Shown: positions 34,682 to 43,755 of the stretch, piece by piece
Layout of the letters: each line of letters opens with the position of its first letter
Position numbering within the stretch: position 1 is the first letter of the stretch
DNA from: JAUIET01 sp045106985
GTDB lineage: Bacteria; Pseudomonadota; Gammaproteobacteria; Pseudomonadales; JAUIET01
Assembly: GCA_045106985.1 (NCBI GenBank)
Contig: JBGCFQ010000009.1
Span: 186,001-250,000 of the forward strand
Direction of reading: 5' to 3'
Length of the DNA: 64,000 bases
Made by a program: the position numbers and the translations under genes
Notes under the pieces: generated by a model
Database searches by the model: none
Told to the model about the DNA's origin: nothing
The model's input: the letters and a program-made list of their open reading frames with translations, nothing else

Positions 34682-35349
34682 ATGAAGCAGATAGTGCTAG
34701 GCGAGCTGGAGTGAACAAAACTGTACTTTTGCTAGTAGTGGCTATGGCCATTATTCTCGGCTTGTTTCTCAATCGTCTGTACACCCCTGTGCCAATGAGC
34801 GATGCCCATTTGTACACCTTGGGAGCTAAGGTATTTGATCCCCCGCGTCGCTTCGAACAGCCGCCATTGATTGATCAACACGGTAATGTTTTTGATTACG
34901 GGCGACTGCAAAACAAGTGGTCATTGGTTTTTTTCGGTTTTACTTATTGTCCTGACATATGCCCGACTACCCTCGCCCAACTACGAACCGTTGTAACTAA
35001 ATTGGATCCGGAAGTAAAAGCAAATACCCAGGTTATTCTTGTATCCGTGGACCCTGCGCGCGACACACCGGAAAAACTGAAAGAATATATCAGCTATTTT
35101 TCAGATGACTTTATTGGTTTAACCGGCGAGTTTCTTAATTTGCAGAAGTTTGCCAGTCAGTTACTTGCTGCATTCCAGATTGTGCCAGGCGGCGGCGAGA
35201 ATTATTCTGTTGATCACAGCGCACAAATCATGTTGATCAATCCAAAAGGCGATTTCCACGGCTTTCTAAAGCCGCCGTTTACGCCTAGTAAAATCATCGA
35301 AGCGTACAGTGGTGTGCGCCACAACTTCGAGCTGCGTTATTCGGAGTAA
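34678..35349 (+). CDS. SCO1/SenC copper chaperone
   Basis: Thioredoxin-fold copper protein that helps build the CuA site of CoxB. 223 residues with an N-terminal membrane anchor (about 12-33). Copper ligands are CPDIC in FGFTYCPDICPTTLAQ and the distal His in YSVDHSAQIML. It overlaps ctaB by ATGA and ends the assembly operon; it converges with znuB across a 40-bp gap that holds no clear terminator. Confidence 0.95.
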   Translation: MNEADSARRAGVNKTVLLLVVAMAIILGLFLNRLYTPVPMSDAHLYTLGAKVFDPPRRFEQPPLIDQHGNVFDYGRLQNKWSLVFFGFTYCPDICPTTLAQLRTVVTKLDPEVKANTQVILVSVDPARDTPEKLKEYISYFSDDFIGLTGEFLNLQKFASQLLAAFQIVPGGGENYSVDHSAQIMLINPKGDFHGFLKPPFTPSKIIEAYSGVRHNFELRYSE

Positions 35350-35389
35350 TCACCATTAAGCAACGTCGTCGGCAAGTCTCGCACAACCA

Positions 35390-36172
35390 CTACCGCGAGC
35401 GTAAGGCCAGTGATAATACAAACAGTAGAAACGCGACCAGCACAATAGCAGGGCCAACACTAACATCAATTGTGTAGGATGCAGCGACCCCACCCACCGT
35501 TGCCAGGCAACCAATAACGATGGCCGATAGGGCCATTTGTGACGGCGAGCCGGAAAAATTACGGGCCGCCGTAGCAGGTATTATTAGCAGTGCGGTTACT
35601 AACAACACGCCAACCACCTGAATGGCCGTCGCAATTGTCGCTGCCATAAGTACCAATAGTAATGAGCGGTAAAAGTTCACGGCTACGCCATCAACTTCAG
35701 CTAGCTCGGGATCGATAGAAATAATGAGTAACTTGCGCCAGCTTAATAACAGCGCAGTGCCAATAACTGCTGCGACACAGGCCATTCGCATCAGATCGTT
35801 CCAATTAACGGCGAGTAAATCACCAAACAGATAAGACAGCCAATCTATGTGAGAGTCTCCAACAAAGCCAAGCACTATTACACCTGCAGCCAGCGATACA
35901 TGAGCTAGAATACCGAGCAGAGCATCCATCGGCAGACTGTGGTGCTGGTGCAGCCAGCTAAGCAGCAAAGCAATAACGATGGCGCAGATCAGCACGCCGA
36001 TTCCCAAAGGTATGTGAATAAGAAGGCTTAAGCCAATACCCAGTAGCGCAGAGTGCGCCAAGGTATCCCCAAAGTAGGCCATCCGTTGCCAAACAACGAA
36101 ACAACCTAACGGTCCGGCTAGTACCGCAATCAGCAGTCCAGCGCATATTGCGCGTAGCAATAACTCTTCCAT
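35390..36172 (-). CDS. znuB: Zinc ABC transporter permease ZnuB
   Basis: Membrane component of the high-affinity Zn2+ importer, 260 residues with about eight helices (ABC-3 family). GDTLAHSALLGIGLSLL and GVLLVTALLIIPAATAR are the family motifs; the latter contacts the ATPase. It starts 6 bp after znuC, so the two form one unit. Confidence 0.95.
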   Translation of the reverse strand: MEELLLRAICAGLLIAVLAGPLGCFVVWQRMAYFGDTLAHSALLGIGLSLLIHIPLGIGVLICAIVIALLLSWLHQHHSLPMDALLGILAHVSLAAGVIVLGFVGDSHIDWLSYLFGDLLAVNWNDLMRMACVAAVIGTALLLSWRKLLIISIDPELAEVDGVAVNFYRSLLLVLMAATIATAIQVVGVLLVTALLIIPATAARNFSGSPSQMALSAIVIGCLATVGGVAASYTIDVSVGPAIVLVAFLLFVLSLALRSR

Positions 36173-36178
36173 TCCTTG

Positions 36179-36928
36179 TTATTGTCCTTGAGAGTCGTTT
36201 ACCACTTCGCCATGTATGTCATGTTCGTGGTCGTGATGGTGATGATACACCGCGAGGGTGTCAGAAAAGCGCTCGCCAAACAGTTCTAGAAACGCTGGAT
36301 CAGTGCTGACATGATCTGGGTGGCCGTGACAGCAAACATGCCGATTCAAGCAAATCACAGTATCGGTGTTGGCCATCACTACATTTAAGTCGTGAGACAC
36401 CATCAGCACGCCACAATTATGCGTGTCGCGCACTTTGGCTATCAATTGATAAAGGTCCGCTTGGCCGCTTAGATCCACACCTTGAACCGGCTCATCCAGT
36501 ACCAGTAATTCTGGGTCGTTTAGCAGGGCTCTTGCAAACAAAACCCGCTGCAGCTCACCTCCGGACACTTTGTTTAACTGAGCGCGCTCCAAATCGGCAA
36601 CCCCTGCTTCCTTCAACGCGGTTCGAACAAGCGACGCCTTGCTACCATTCAGCTCTAAAAAGTCGCCAACGCGCAGAGGCATATGTTCATTGATGCGAAT
36701 GCGTTGGGGCATATAGCCGATACGCAAGCTATCACGCTTTTCCAGAGTGCCTGCACTTAAAGCCTGCAGGCCTAACACGGCGCGCACAAGTGTGGTCTTT
36801 CCCGCGCCATTCGGACCAATCAGGGTTACAATCTCGCGCTCACCCACCGACAGGCTTATATCGTGCAGTATGGAACGTTGAGCCAGTTGCACACTGGCAT
36901 GGTGTAAAGATAGAAGCGGCTGTGTCAT
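36179..36928 (-). CDS. znuC: Zinc ABC transporter ATPase ZnuC
   Basis: ATPase of the Zn2+ importer, 249 residues. Walker A GPNGAGKTT, signature KVSGGELQRVLFARAL, Walker B LLVLDEPVQGVD and the switch His in MVSHDLN. The C-terminal tail AVYHHHHDHEHDIHGE is His-rich, as in E. coli ZnuC, and may bind zinc on the cytoplasmic side. Divergent from znuA across 66 bp; that gap should hold a Zur-controlled promoter pair but I see no strong Zur box. Confidence 0.95.
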   Translation of the reverse strand: MTQPLLSLHHASVQLAQRSILHDISLSVGEREIVTLIGPNGAGKTTLVRAVLGLQALSAGTLEKRDSLRIGYMPQRIRINEHMPLRVGDFLELNGSKASLVRTALKEAGVADLERAQLNKVSGGELQRVLFARALLNDPELLVLDEPVQGVDLSGQADLYQLIAKVRDTHNCGVLMVSHDLNVVMANTDTVICLNRHVCCHGHPDHVSTDPAFLELFGERFSDTLAVYHHHHDHEHDIHGEVVNDSQGQ

Positions 36929-36994
36929 GCCACTATGATAGCATTCGATACTCTAGCCTGACGGATTTGCAGTTGAATAAAGAACACATGCCAG

Positions 36995-37900
36995 ATGAAT
37001 CTTAAGCGCACGAATTTTTGTATGCATCGGTCTCGGCTCAGGGCAATTCGATTGCAGGCAATAGTTGCGGTAATGATGTTGCTGTTGGTACGCCCAATTT
37101 TGGCCAACGAAGGCCGTTCGCAACCGATTGTTATGCACACTCTGAAACCTCTACAGCTAATTACTAATGGCTTGTCCGGTGATTTGCTTGACACCCGTTT
37201 ATTGTCGTTAGGTGCGCAGCAAGCTCACAGCTATACCGTAAAATTTTCTGACCTGCAAAAAATTCAACAGTCCCAGCTGCTGGTCTGGATGGGCGCTGAG
37301 TTTGAGCACTACCTGCAAAAGCCTTTGGACGCTTTGCAGCCTGCCGTATTGGATTTTGCATGGCTGAGTGCGAGTGCTGCGCACGGTGGTGAGGCGCTGG
37401 TTGAACACCTCTGGCTTGACCCCGCGATAGTAGCGAGCCGAATCAGTCGCCTGGCAGAAAAGCTCGCACAAGTGCAGCCGGACCAACGCACCGAGTATAA
37501 TCGACGCGCAACAGTGTTTACGGCTCGTGTTTTAAAATTAGATGCAGAGATGATCGCGTTGTTTGCACCATACAAGGGGCGCGGGGTCGTTGCTGATCAT
37601 CATGGTATTGAGCTATTCCTGCGTCGCTATGGCCTGCGCTACGTAGGAAGCTTGCAGAGCGCAAACCACAGTTCTCTCAGCCTTAAACAGGTGCGTCGAT
37701 TGAGAACGGAAGTGCGGCTTAAGAATGCCGAGTGTGTGGTGCTATCTGACCCACATGCCGGGACAGACTTGCTACAGATCTTTTCTGGCCTGGAGATAGC
37801 CACAGCTCAAGTGGATATACTTGGTGAGCAGGCAGACACCTACGAACAATTGATCAGGCAACTTGGCGAAAACATCGCCAGCTGTCTAAGCAAACAGTGA
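36995..37900 (+). CDS. znuA: Zinc ABC transporter substrate-binding protein ZnuA
   Basis: Periplasmic Zn2+-binding protein, 301 residues with an N-terminal signal peptide ending near RPILA-NEG. The three His ligands of the cluster A-I site can be placed: QQAHSYTV, EHLWLDP and VADHHGIELF. The His/Asp-rich loop that normally precedes the second ligand is missing (ASAAHGGEALV instead), and the Glu before the first His is Ala. It is unlinked to any zur gene here. Assignment as ZnuA rests on motifs and on znuBC next door. Confidence 0.9.
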   Translation: MNLKRTNFCMHRSRLRAIRLQAIVAVMMLLLVRPILANEGRSQPIVMHTLKPLQLITNGLSGDLLDTRLLSLGAQQAHSYTVKFSDLQKIQQSQLLVWMGAEFEHYLQKPLDALQPAVLDFAWLSASAAHGGEALVEHLWLDPAIVASRISRLAEKLAQVQPDQRTEYNRRATVFTARVLKLDAEMIALFAPYKGRGVVADHHGIELFLRRYGLRYVGSLQSANHSSLSLKQVRRLRTEVRLKNAECVVLSDPHAGTDLLQIFSGLEIATAQVDILGEQADTYEQLIRQLGENIASCLSKQ

Positions 37901-37934
37901 GCCCCTAGATAGAAGTCGACAGGGTCGACGTCAA

Positions 37935-38186
37935 CTAGTGATCGACAGATGCCACGCGTGAACTGAACTTATCATCCATGTCCTGACTGAACTTCGCGTT
38001 CAGGCGGTCCATGGCATCGTCCATTCTGGACTGAGCGATGATTTCAGCCTGCCGATCTAGCGCAACTGGAACTAACATCTTGTCCGCCTTAACAACCCTG
38101 TCTGCCGCCGGCCTGTCCGCTTCTTCCGCCAGGCTCAACGTGCTGGCTAGCCCTAATGCCAGCGCTGCTACTATGTGCTTTTTCAT
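37935..38186 (-). CDS. Small secreted protein of unknown function
   Basis: 83 residues: signal peptide MKKHIVAALALGLASTLSLA, cleavage before EEAD, then a short charged mature part of about 63 residues rich in Asp, Arg, Met and Ala with two internal repeats-like stretches (QSRMDDAMDRLNAKF). AGGTGA lies 4 nt before the ATG. It converges with znuA. I do not recognise the family; the mature part looks helical. Confidence 0.75.
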   Translation of the reverse strand: MKKHIVAALALGLASTLSLAEEADRPAADRVVKADKMLVPVALDRQAEIIAQSRMDDAMDRLNAKFSQDMDDKFSSRVASVDH

Positions 38187-38477
38187 GTACTCACCTATAG
38201 ATTTATCGTTTCATAACGAAGTGGGTCACTTAGCTGTGGGTGCACAAAAAATGACCGCTCCCTCTGAAGCTAGCAGATATAATGAACAGCGCTATTGGTT
38301 GGTTCCACGGCTGGTTGTTTTTTAGACAGGCGTCACATAATCGTTGACCATAGGTAGAGCGGAGCTGGTTTAATCGCTTACTAGCGCGGTCCAGCAAATG
38401 AGCTTGCGTCGATCTATAGGCTGGTCTTTGACGCACAAGACAGTAGACTGTGCGGCTTAAAACAAGAGGATTACTGC
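38187..38477. other. Gene-free interval upstream of polA
   Basis: 291 bp between the divergent small secreted gene and polA. It must carry both promoters, but I see no clear -35/-10 pair and no strong hairpin. Open frames on the minus strand here overlap polA and look like shadows. Confidence 0.5.
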
Positions 38478-41198
38478 ATGGCCGATCAAGGCACACCATT
38501 GGTTTTAGTCGATGGTTCTTCTTATTTGTATCGGGCATTTCACGCCCTGCCGCCATTGCTGAGCTCTAAAGGCCAGCCAACGGGTGCTGTTAAGGGTGTG
38601 ATAAGCATGCTCAAGCGTTTGCAGTTGGATTATCCGGGCTCGTGTATCGCTGTCGTCTTTGACGCCAAAGGAAAGACTTTCCGGGATGACATCTACACTG
38701 CATACAAAGCGAATCGGCCGTCCATGCCTGATGATCTCCGTGGCCAAATAGAGCCGCTGCACCAAATTGTTGAGGCGCTGGGCATGCCTTTGTTATGCGT
38801 TGCTGGGGTTGAGGCCGACGATGTTATCGGTACCTTGGCAAGCCAAGCCACCGTAGACAAGCAACCAGTGATTGTCTCGACCGGTGATAAAGATCTGGCT
38901 CAGCTAGTGAACGAGTATGTCACTTTGGTGAACACCATGACTGACACTGTTCTGGATATAGCGGGCGTTAACGAAAAGTTTGGGCTGCCGCCGGAACTGA
39001 TCATTGATTTCCTGGCACTGATGGGCGACAAGGTAGACAACATTCCAGGTGTTGCTGGGGTCGGTGAAAAGACCGCCTTGGCGCTGCTACAAGGTATTGG
39101 TGGTATTGATACTCTGTATCAAAACCTGGATAAAGTGGCCGAGCTAGAAGTGCGCGGTGCCAAGACTCTGGGCGCCAAATTGGAAGCTGGTCACGAGGAT
39201 GCCCTGCTTTCCTACAAGCTGGCGACTATAGATACGGCTGTGGAGCTGGACACTTCATCATCCGCCTTGGCAATGGCCGAGCCCGATAGTGAGCGCTTAC
39301 TTACGCTGTATAAGGAGTTGGAGTTTAAAGTCTGGACCGAAGAGATCTTAAGCGGCTCAAGCGCTGATGAAGCCGGGCCCGGTCAACAATTAGAAACAGT
39401 TCTGGATCTTGTTTTAACCCAGGAGCAGCTGGATGCATGGCTGCTGAAACTGCAACAGGCGCCCTATTTCGCATTCGATACAGAAACCACCGCGCTTGAT
39501 TACATGCAAGCTGAGCTGGTAGGTGTGTCGTTTGCCGTTGAAGAGGGGCATGCCGCCTACGTACCAGTTGCGCATGACTACCCGGGGGCGCCTGATCAAC
39601 TCGCCAGAGACGAGGTGCTCGCTCAGTTAAAGCCTTTACTCGAAGATCCTGATCATAAAAAGGTCGGCCAACACCTGAAGTACGATAAGAACGTGTTAGC
39701 TAATTATGACGTTCATCTGAGAGGAATCTTTGCCGATACTATGTTGGAATCTTACGTTCTTAACAGCACGGCCAGTCGCCACGATATGGACACCCTGGCG
39801 CTAAAGCATCTTGGTCACACCACTGTGCACTTTGAAGACATTGCGGGTAAAGGCGCCAAACAGATTACCTTTAACCAGGTACCTCTTGAAACCGCAGCAC
39901 CCTACGCCGCTGAAGACGCAGACATCACCTTACGTTTACACCATGCCTTGTTACCGCAACTTGAGATGGAACCAACAGTGCTTGATGTGTACCAGCATAT
40001 AGAAATTCCTCTGGTGCCGGTGTTGTCGAGAATAGAGCGAAATGGCACCTTAGTAGATGCGTCTCTGCTGCAGCGTCAAAGCCAGCAGTTAGGTGAGCGC
40101 ATGCTGGAGCTAGAGCAAGAGGCTTATGAGGAAGCCGGCGAGAAGTTTAATCTGGGTTCGCCAAAACAATTACAGGCCATCTTTTTTGACAAGTTGCAGT
40201 TGCCGGTCATCAAAAAAACACCCAAAGGGCAACCGTCAACGGCAGAGCCCGTATTGCAGGAGCTAGCTCTAGATTACCCTCTTCCGGCACTCATCCTAGA
40301 ATACCGGGGGCTGAGCAAACTTAAGTCCACCTATACCGATAAACTACCTTTGCAAATAGACTCAAACACGGGTCGCATTCATACTTCTTATCATCAAGCT
40401 GTGACCGCGACTGGCAGATTGTCATCGACCGACCCCAATCTTCAGAACATACCCATTCGCACCGCTGAAGGTCGACGCATTCGCCAGGCTTTTGTCGCTC
40501 CTCAAGGGAAGTGCATTGTTGCGGCTGACTATTCGCAAATTGAGCTTCGAATTATGGCGCATTTGTCGCAAGACAGCGGCTTACTCGAAGCGTTTGGAGG
40601 CGGACTTGATGTACATCGTGCAACAGCTGCAGAAGTATTTGGCGTGGCGTTAGATGCGGTCAGTGATGATCAGCGACGCAGCGCAAAAGCGATAAATTTT
40701 GGCCTTATCTATGGCATGTCGGCATTTGGATTGGGACGTCAACTTAATGTAGGCCGGCACGATGCGCAGGCCTATATGGATAAATATTTTGCGCGCTATC
40801 CGGGCGTGGCTGAATACATGGATGATATTCGCAGTAGTGCCAAGGAGCAGGGTTTTGTTGAAACCTGTTTTGGTCGCCGCTTGTATCTGCCCGAAATTAA
40901 CGCTGCGAATGGTATGCGCAGACAGGCAGCGGAACGTACTGCGATTAACGCGCCGATGCAGGGCAGTGCAGCTGACATCATAAAACGGGCGATGATAGAT
41001 GTTGATCTATGGCTTGGCGATAACAAGGACAGTAAGATGATCATGCAAGTGCATGATGAACTGGTGTTCGAGGTTCCTGAAGCAGAGGCAGCCGGTTTTG
41101 CTGCAAAAATTGTTGAATTGATGGAAGGGGCTGCCGAACTAAGCGTGCCCCTACTTGTTGAAGCCGGCATAGGTGCCAATTGGGATGAGGCACATTAA
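38478..41198 (+). CDS. polA: DNA polymerase I
   Basis: Repair and Okazaki-fragment polymerase, 906 residues. The 5'-3' nuclease domain occupies about 1-320, the 3'-5' exonuclease about 325-510 with its acidic residues intact (FAFDTETTALD and YAAEDADITL), and the polymerase the rest, with motif A ADYSQIELRIMAHLSQD, motif B RRSAKAINFGLIYGMSAFG and motif C MQVHDELVFEVP. AGAGGA precedes the ATG. Proofreading is therefore predicted active. The Spot42/ErsA-like sRNA locus follows. Confidence 0.98.
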   Translation: MADQGTPLVLVDGSSYLYRAFHALPPLLSSKGQPTGAVKGVISMLKRLQLDYPGSCIAVVFDAKGKTFRDDIYTAYKANRPSMPDDLRGQIEPLHQIVEALGMPLLCVAGVEADDVIGTLASQATVDKQPVIVSTGDKDLAQLVNEYVTLVNTMTDTVLDIAGVNEKFGLPPELIIDFLALMGDKVDNIPGVAGVGEKTALALLQGIGGIDTLYQNLDKVAELEVRGAKTLGAKLEAGHEDALLSYKLATIDTAVELDTSSSALAMAEPDSERLLTLYKELEFKVWTEEILSGSSADEAGPGQQLETVLDLVLTQEQLDAWLLKLQQAPYFAFDTETTALDYMQAELVGVSFAVEEGHAAYVPVAHDYPGAPDQLARDEVLAQLKPLLEDPDHKKVGQHLKYDKNVLANYDVHLRGIFADTMLESYVLNSTASRHDMDTLALKHLGHTTVHFEDIAGKGAKQITFNQVPLETAAPYAAEDADITLRLHHALLPQLEMEPTVLDVYQHIEIPLVPVLSRIERNGTLVDASLLQRQSQQLGERMLELEQEAYEEAGEKFNLGSPKQLQAIFFDKLQLPVIKKTPKGQPSTAEPVLQELALDYPLPALILEYRGLSKLKSTYTDKLPLQIDSNTGRIHTSYHQAVTATGRLSSTDPNLQNIPIRTAEGRRIRQAFVAPQGKCIVAADYSQIELRIMAHLSQDSGLLEAFGGGLDVHRATAAEVFGVALDAVSDDQRRSAKAINFGLIYGMSAFGLGRQLNVGRHDAQAYMDKYFARYPGVAEYMDDIRSSAKEQGFVETCFGRRLYLPEINAANGMRRQAAERTAINAPMQGSAADIIKRAMIDVDLWLGDNKDSKMIMQVHDELVFEVPEAEAAGFAAKIVELMEGAAELSVPLLVEAGIGANWDEAH

Positions 41199-41262
41199 CT
41201 AGTGCGCCGCAGAAAAAATCTCATGCTAGCGTTGAATTGTTTTAATGGGCTGAAAAGGCGCA

Positions 41263-41290
41263 GGAACTATTTGAGCGACAAGCGGTCTTA
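41263..41290 (+). promoter_or_regulatory. Sigma-E/AlgU-type promoter of the polA-engB sRNA
   Basis: GGAACTA (41263-41269), 16-bp spacer, TCTTA (41286-41290). This fits the extracytoplasmic stress sigma consensus (GAACTT, 16-17 bp, TCtgA/TCaaA). The implied start near 41296-41297 coincides with the first base of the first RNA hairpin. Confidence 0.6.
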
Positions 41291-41296
41291 ACTTGT

Positions 41297-41401
41297 GTAG
41301 GCATCGAGGCGAAAGCGCGATTGTCTACGTTTAGTGCTACCCCCAAAAGCACTAAGCTTCCCCCGACACCGGTTCCCCTGCTGGGTCGGGGGTTTTCTTT
41401 T
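41297..41401 (+). ncRNA. Spot42/ErsA-like small RNA between polA and engB
   Basis: About 105 nt, placed exactly where E. coli has Spot 42 (spf) and Pseudomonas has ErsA. Three hairpins can be folded: 41297-41328 (gtaggca...tgtctac, with an inner tcg/cga and GC-gaaa-GC cap), 41331-41355 (ttagtgct / agcactaa with C-rich loop), and a terminator 41360-41392 (cccccgac / gtcggggg) followed by TTTTCTTTT. The unpaired ACCCCC and TTCCCC stretches are the type of C-rich seed that pairs with ribosome sites. The terminator touches the engB stop codon. Targets are unknown. Confidence 0.7.
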
Positions 41402-42011
41402 ATTGAAAGCCATCTTCTTCATTTAGCCATTGTGAAATAACGCTGCGCGCCTCATCTAAGCCGGTATTTTTCAACGCAGAGAACAACTGCACAGTGGCTA
41501 GCGGGTAACTAACAATTTGTTTTTGAACGCTCAGCATTGTGCTTTTTGCTGCGCCGAAGTTTAGCTTATCGCTTTTGGTGAGCAGGATATGAGTTGGCAG
41601 AGAGCTACGCTTGCTCCATTCGAGCATGGCGCGGTCAAATTCTTGCAGGGGGTGGCGTACATCTGACAATAAGATCAATCCGCGTAACACTTTTCTTTCG
41701 CGTAAGTATTCATCTAAATGTCGTTGCCATTCGTCCCGCTTGGATTTCGATACCTTTGCGTAACCGTAGCCTGGCAAATCAACTAAACGTTGTTGCTCGT
41801 TTAATGCAAAGAAATTCAGCAATTGAGTGCGACCGGGTGTCTTGCTGGTACGAGCCAGTTTGCGCTGGCTCGTTATACTATTGATGGCGCTGGACTTGCC
41901 CGCATTTGACCGCCCTGCAAAAGCTACTTCCGCGCCCTCGTCGGCTGGGCACTGGGACAATTTCTGCGCACTGGTGAGAAATTGAGCTTGTTGAAAAGCA
42001 ACTAATGACAT
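41400..42011 (-). CDS. engB: Ribosome biogenesis GTPase EngB (YihA/YsxC)
   Basis: GTPase needed for late 50S assembly and cell division. ATG 42011 gives 203 residues that align from the first residue with E. coli (MSLVAFQQAQFL), and GGGAG lies upstream; the 9-codon longer start is not needed. G1 AGRSNAGKSS, G3 DLPGYGYAK, G4 LTKSDKL. Convergent with polA and the sRNA. Confidence 0.96.
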   Translation of the reverse strand: MSLVAFQQAQFLTSAQKLSQCPADEGAEVAFAGRSNAGKSSAINSITSQRKLARTSKTPGRTQLLNFFALNEQQRLVDLPGYGYAKVSKSKRDEWQRHLDEYLRERKVLRGLILLSDVRHPLQEFDRAMLEWSKRSSLPTHILLTKSDKLNFGAAKSTMLSVQKQIVSYPLATVQLFSALKNTGLDEARSVISQWLNEEDGFQ

Positions 42012-42231
42012 GACACTCCCAAGGACCGAAAAGGCCATAGACTGAATTACTGCTACTATTTACCATGCGCTTAGACCACTTATGTCAGTAAACTGCGCTA
42101 AGTCATTGATTATTATGCCATGGTCAGACGTAAAAAAAGAGCACAAACATAGGAATGAGCGCGCGCATTCGATATAATTCCGCGGTTTTTTAGGCGCCAC
42201 TAACTGCAGGCAGCAAGGACATACAAATCAG

Positions 42232-42837
42232 ATGAAAATTTTACCCTCTCTACTTCTGGCGTTAGTAAGCTCCGTCATAGCGATGCACAGTATTGCTGGA
42301 GACGCAGAAGCGGGCAAGGCCTTATCAGCGCCTTGTGCTGCTTGTCATGGCGGCGACGGCAATAGTGCTGTCCCCAATTGGCCGAAGTTGGCGGGCTTAG
42401 GAGAGAAATACCTGTTAAAGCAGCTCACAGAGATAAAGAGCGGTGCGCGCAGTATTCCCGAGATGGCAGGCCAGCTAGATCAACATAACGAGGTCGCTTT
42501 AGCGAATATTGCGGCGTTTTACGCATCGCAAACAATGAGTGGTAGCGCTGCCAAAGCCGAACTGGTTGATCTCGGTGAATCAATTTACCGTGGCGGTGTC
42601 AAAGATTCTGGAATAAGCGCTTGTACGGCGTGTCATTCCCCGACTGGAAAAGGCAATGCGCTAGCCGGCTTCCCTCGTTTAAGTGGGCAGCATGCCACCT
42701 ATATAGCGGGCCAGTTGCACAAGTTTCAAACTGGAGAACGGAATAATGATGCTGAAAGCGTTATGCGCGATATTACAAAGCGAATGACGGCAGCCGAAAT
42801 AGAAGCCGTTTCAAGTTACGCATCAGGTTTGCGCTAA
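42232..42837 (+). CDS. Cytochrome c4 (diheme)
   Basis: Periplasmic or membrane-attached diheme electron carrier, 201 residues. The signal peptide ends near HSIAG-DAEAG. Two tandem cytochrome c domains of about 90 residues carry CAACH and CTACH, each with a downstream Met ligand (PEMAG and VMRDITKRM regions). A TATAAT lies at 42173-42178, about 55 bp upstream. It probably feeds the caa3 or another oxidase. Next to dsbA as in Pseudomonas. Confidence 0.95.
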   Translation: MKILPSLLLALVSSVIAMHSIAGDAEAGKALSAPCAACHGGDGNSAVPNWPKLAGLGEKYLLKQLTEIKSGARSIPEMAGQLDQHNEVALANIAAFYASQTMSGSAAKAELVDLGESIYRGGVKDSGISACTACHSPTGKGNALAGFPRLSGQHATYIAGQLHKFQTGERNNDAESVMRDITKRMTAAEIEAVSSYASGLR

Positions 42838-42895
42838 GGTTATAGCAACCTTTAGCCAACTAACTAGCTAGACAACTATTACTAGACAGACCGTT

Positions 42896-43564
42896 ATGAA
42901 ATCACCTTTTATGAAATCACATGTCCGCCGCCGATCCTTGCTGGCCCTTTTGTTAATGTTCCCATTGATCGCTTGCGCGCAATCAGGAGCCGATCGCTTT
43001 GTTGCGGGTGAACATTACGCCGTGCTTAAGCAAGTGGCTAAAACGCGTAACCCTAAGAAAGTTGAAGTGGTAGAAGTGTTTTGGTATGGCTGTTCGCATT
43101 GCTACAGCTTTGAGCCTGTGGTGACCGCATGGGCTAAAGAGCAAGCTGACGATGTAGATTTCTGGCAATCGCCTGCTATGTGGCGCGATGCAATGGTTGT
43201 TCATGCACGCGCGTTCTTTGCGGCTCAGCAGTTAGAGAATCATGAAGTGGTGCATCAAGCAATATTCAAAGCGATGAACGTAGACCGCAACCCTCTCAGC
43301 GACGAAGCAGCCGTAGCGGCCTTGTTTGCCAAAAATGGCGTCAGCGAACAGCAATTCAAGAAAGCCTATAATTCATTCTCTGTGACTAGCGGAGTGCGTC
43401 TGGCTGATAGCCGAGCTCGTAACTATGAAATCTCTGGTACTCCCGAGATTATCGTAAACGGCAAATATAGGGTTTCAGCGCGAATGGCTGGTAGCCAGAA
43501 AGGAATGCTTGAAGTAGTCGATTTTCTAGTCAATAAAGAACGTAAGACGCTAGCATCACGCTAG
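42896..43564 (+). CDS. dsbA: Thiol:disulfide interchange protein DsbA
   Basis: Periplasmic oxidant that introduces disulfides, 222 residues. The signal peptide spans about 11-28; LLMFPLIACAQSG can be read as signal peptidase I (after ACA) or as a lipobox ending at Cys, so a lipoprotein is possible. The active site is WYGCSHCYSFEP (CSHC instead of the enteric CPHC) and the cis-Pro loop is ISGTPEII. A second in-frame ATG at 42911 is possible; neither has a clear ribosome site. Confidence 0.94.
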   Translation: MKSPFMKSHVRRRSLLALLLMFPLIACAQSGADRFVAGEHYAVLKQVAKTRNPKKVEVVEVFWYGCSHCYSFEPVVTAWAKEQADDVDFWQSPAMWRDAMVVHARAFFAAQQLENHEVVHQAIFKAMNVDRNPLSDEAAVAALFAKNGVSEQQFKKAYNSFSVTSGVRLADSRARNYEISGTPEIIVNGKYRVSARMAGSQKGMLEVVDFLVNKERKTLASR

Positions 43565-43755
43565 CAATTGCTTTTTAGCTGGCCCACTTCGCTAGCGTTT
43601 TACGGCAGTGACCCCGGCTTTGCGAGCGCTCAAAAAACAAACACCCCCCGAGCTTCATGCAACCCTCCCAAGCCTCGTGTAATTGAACATGGTCTCCAAG
43701 CAGGGATCACAACGATTGCTATACTCTATTTATACCCAACTATCATGGATGAACT

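Noticed and set aside
36929..36994. Loose palindrome around tgccactatgatagca as a Zur box
   Set aside because: Only partial symmetry and poor match to the known Zur operator; not reported as a site.
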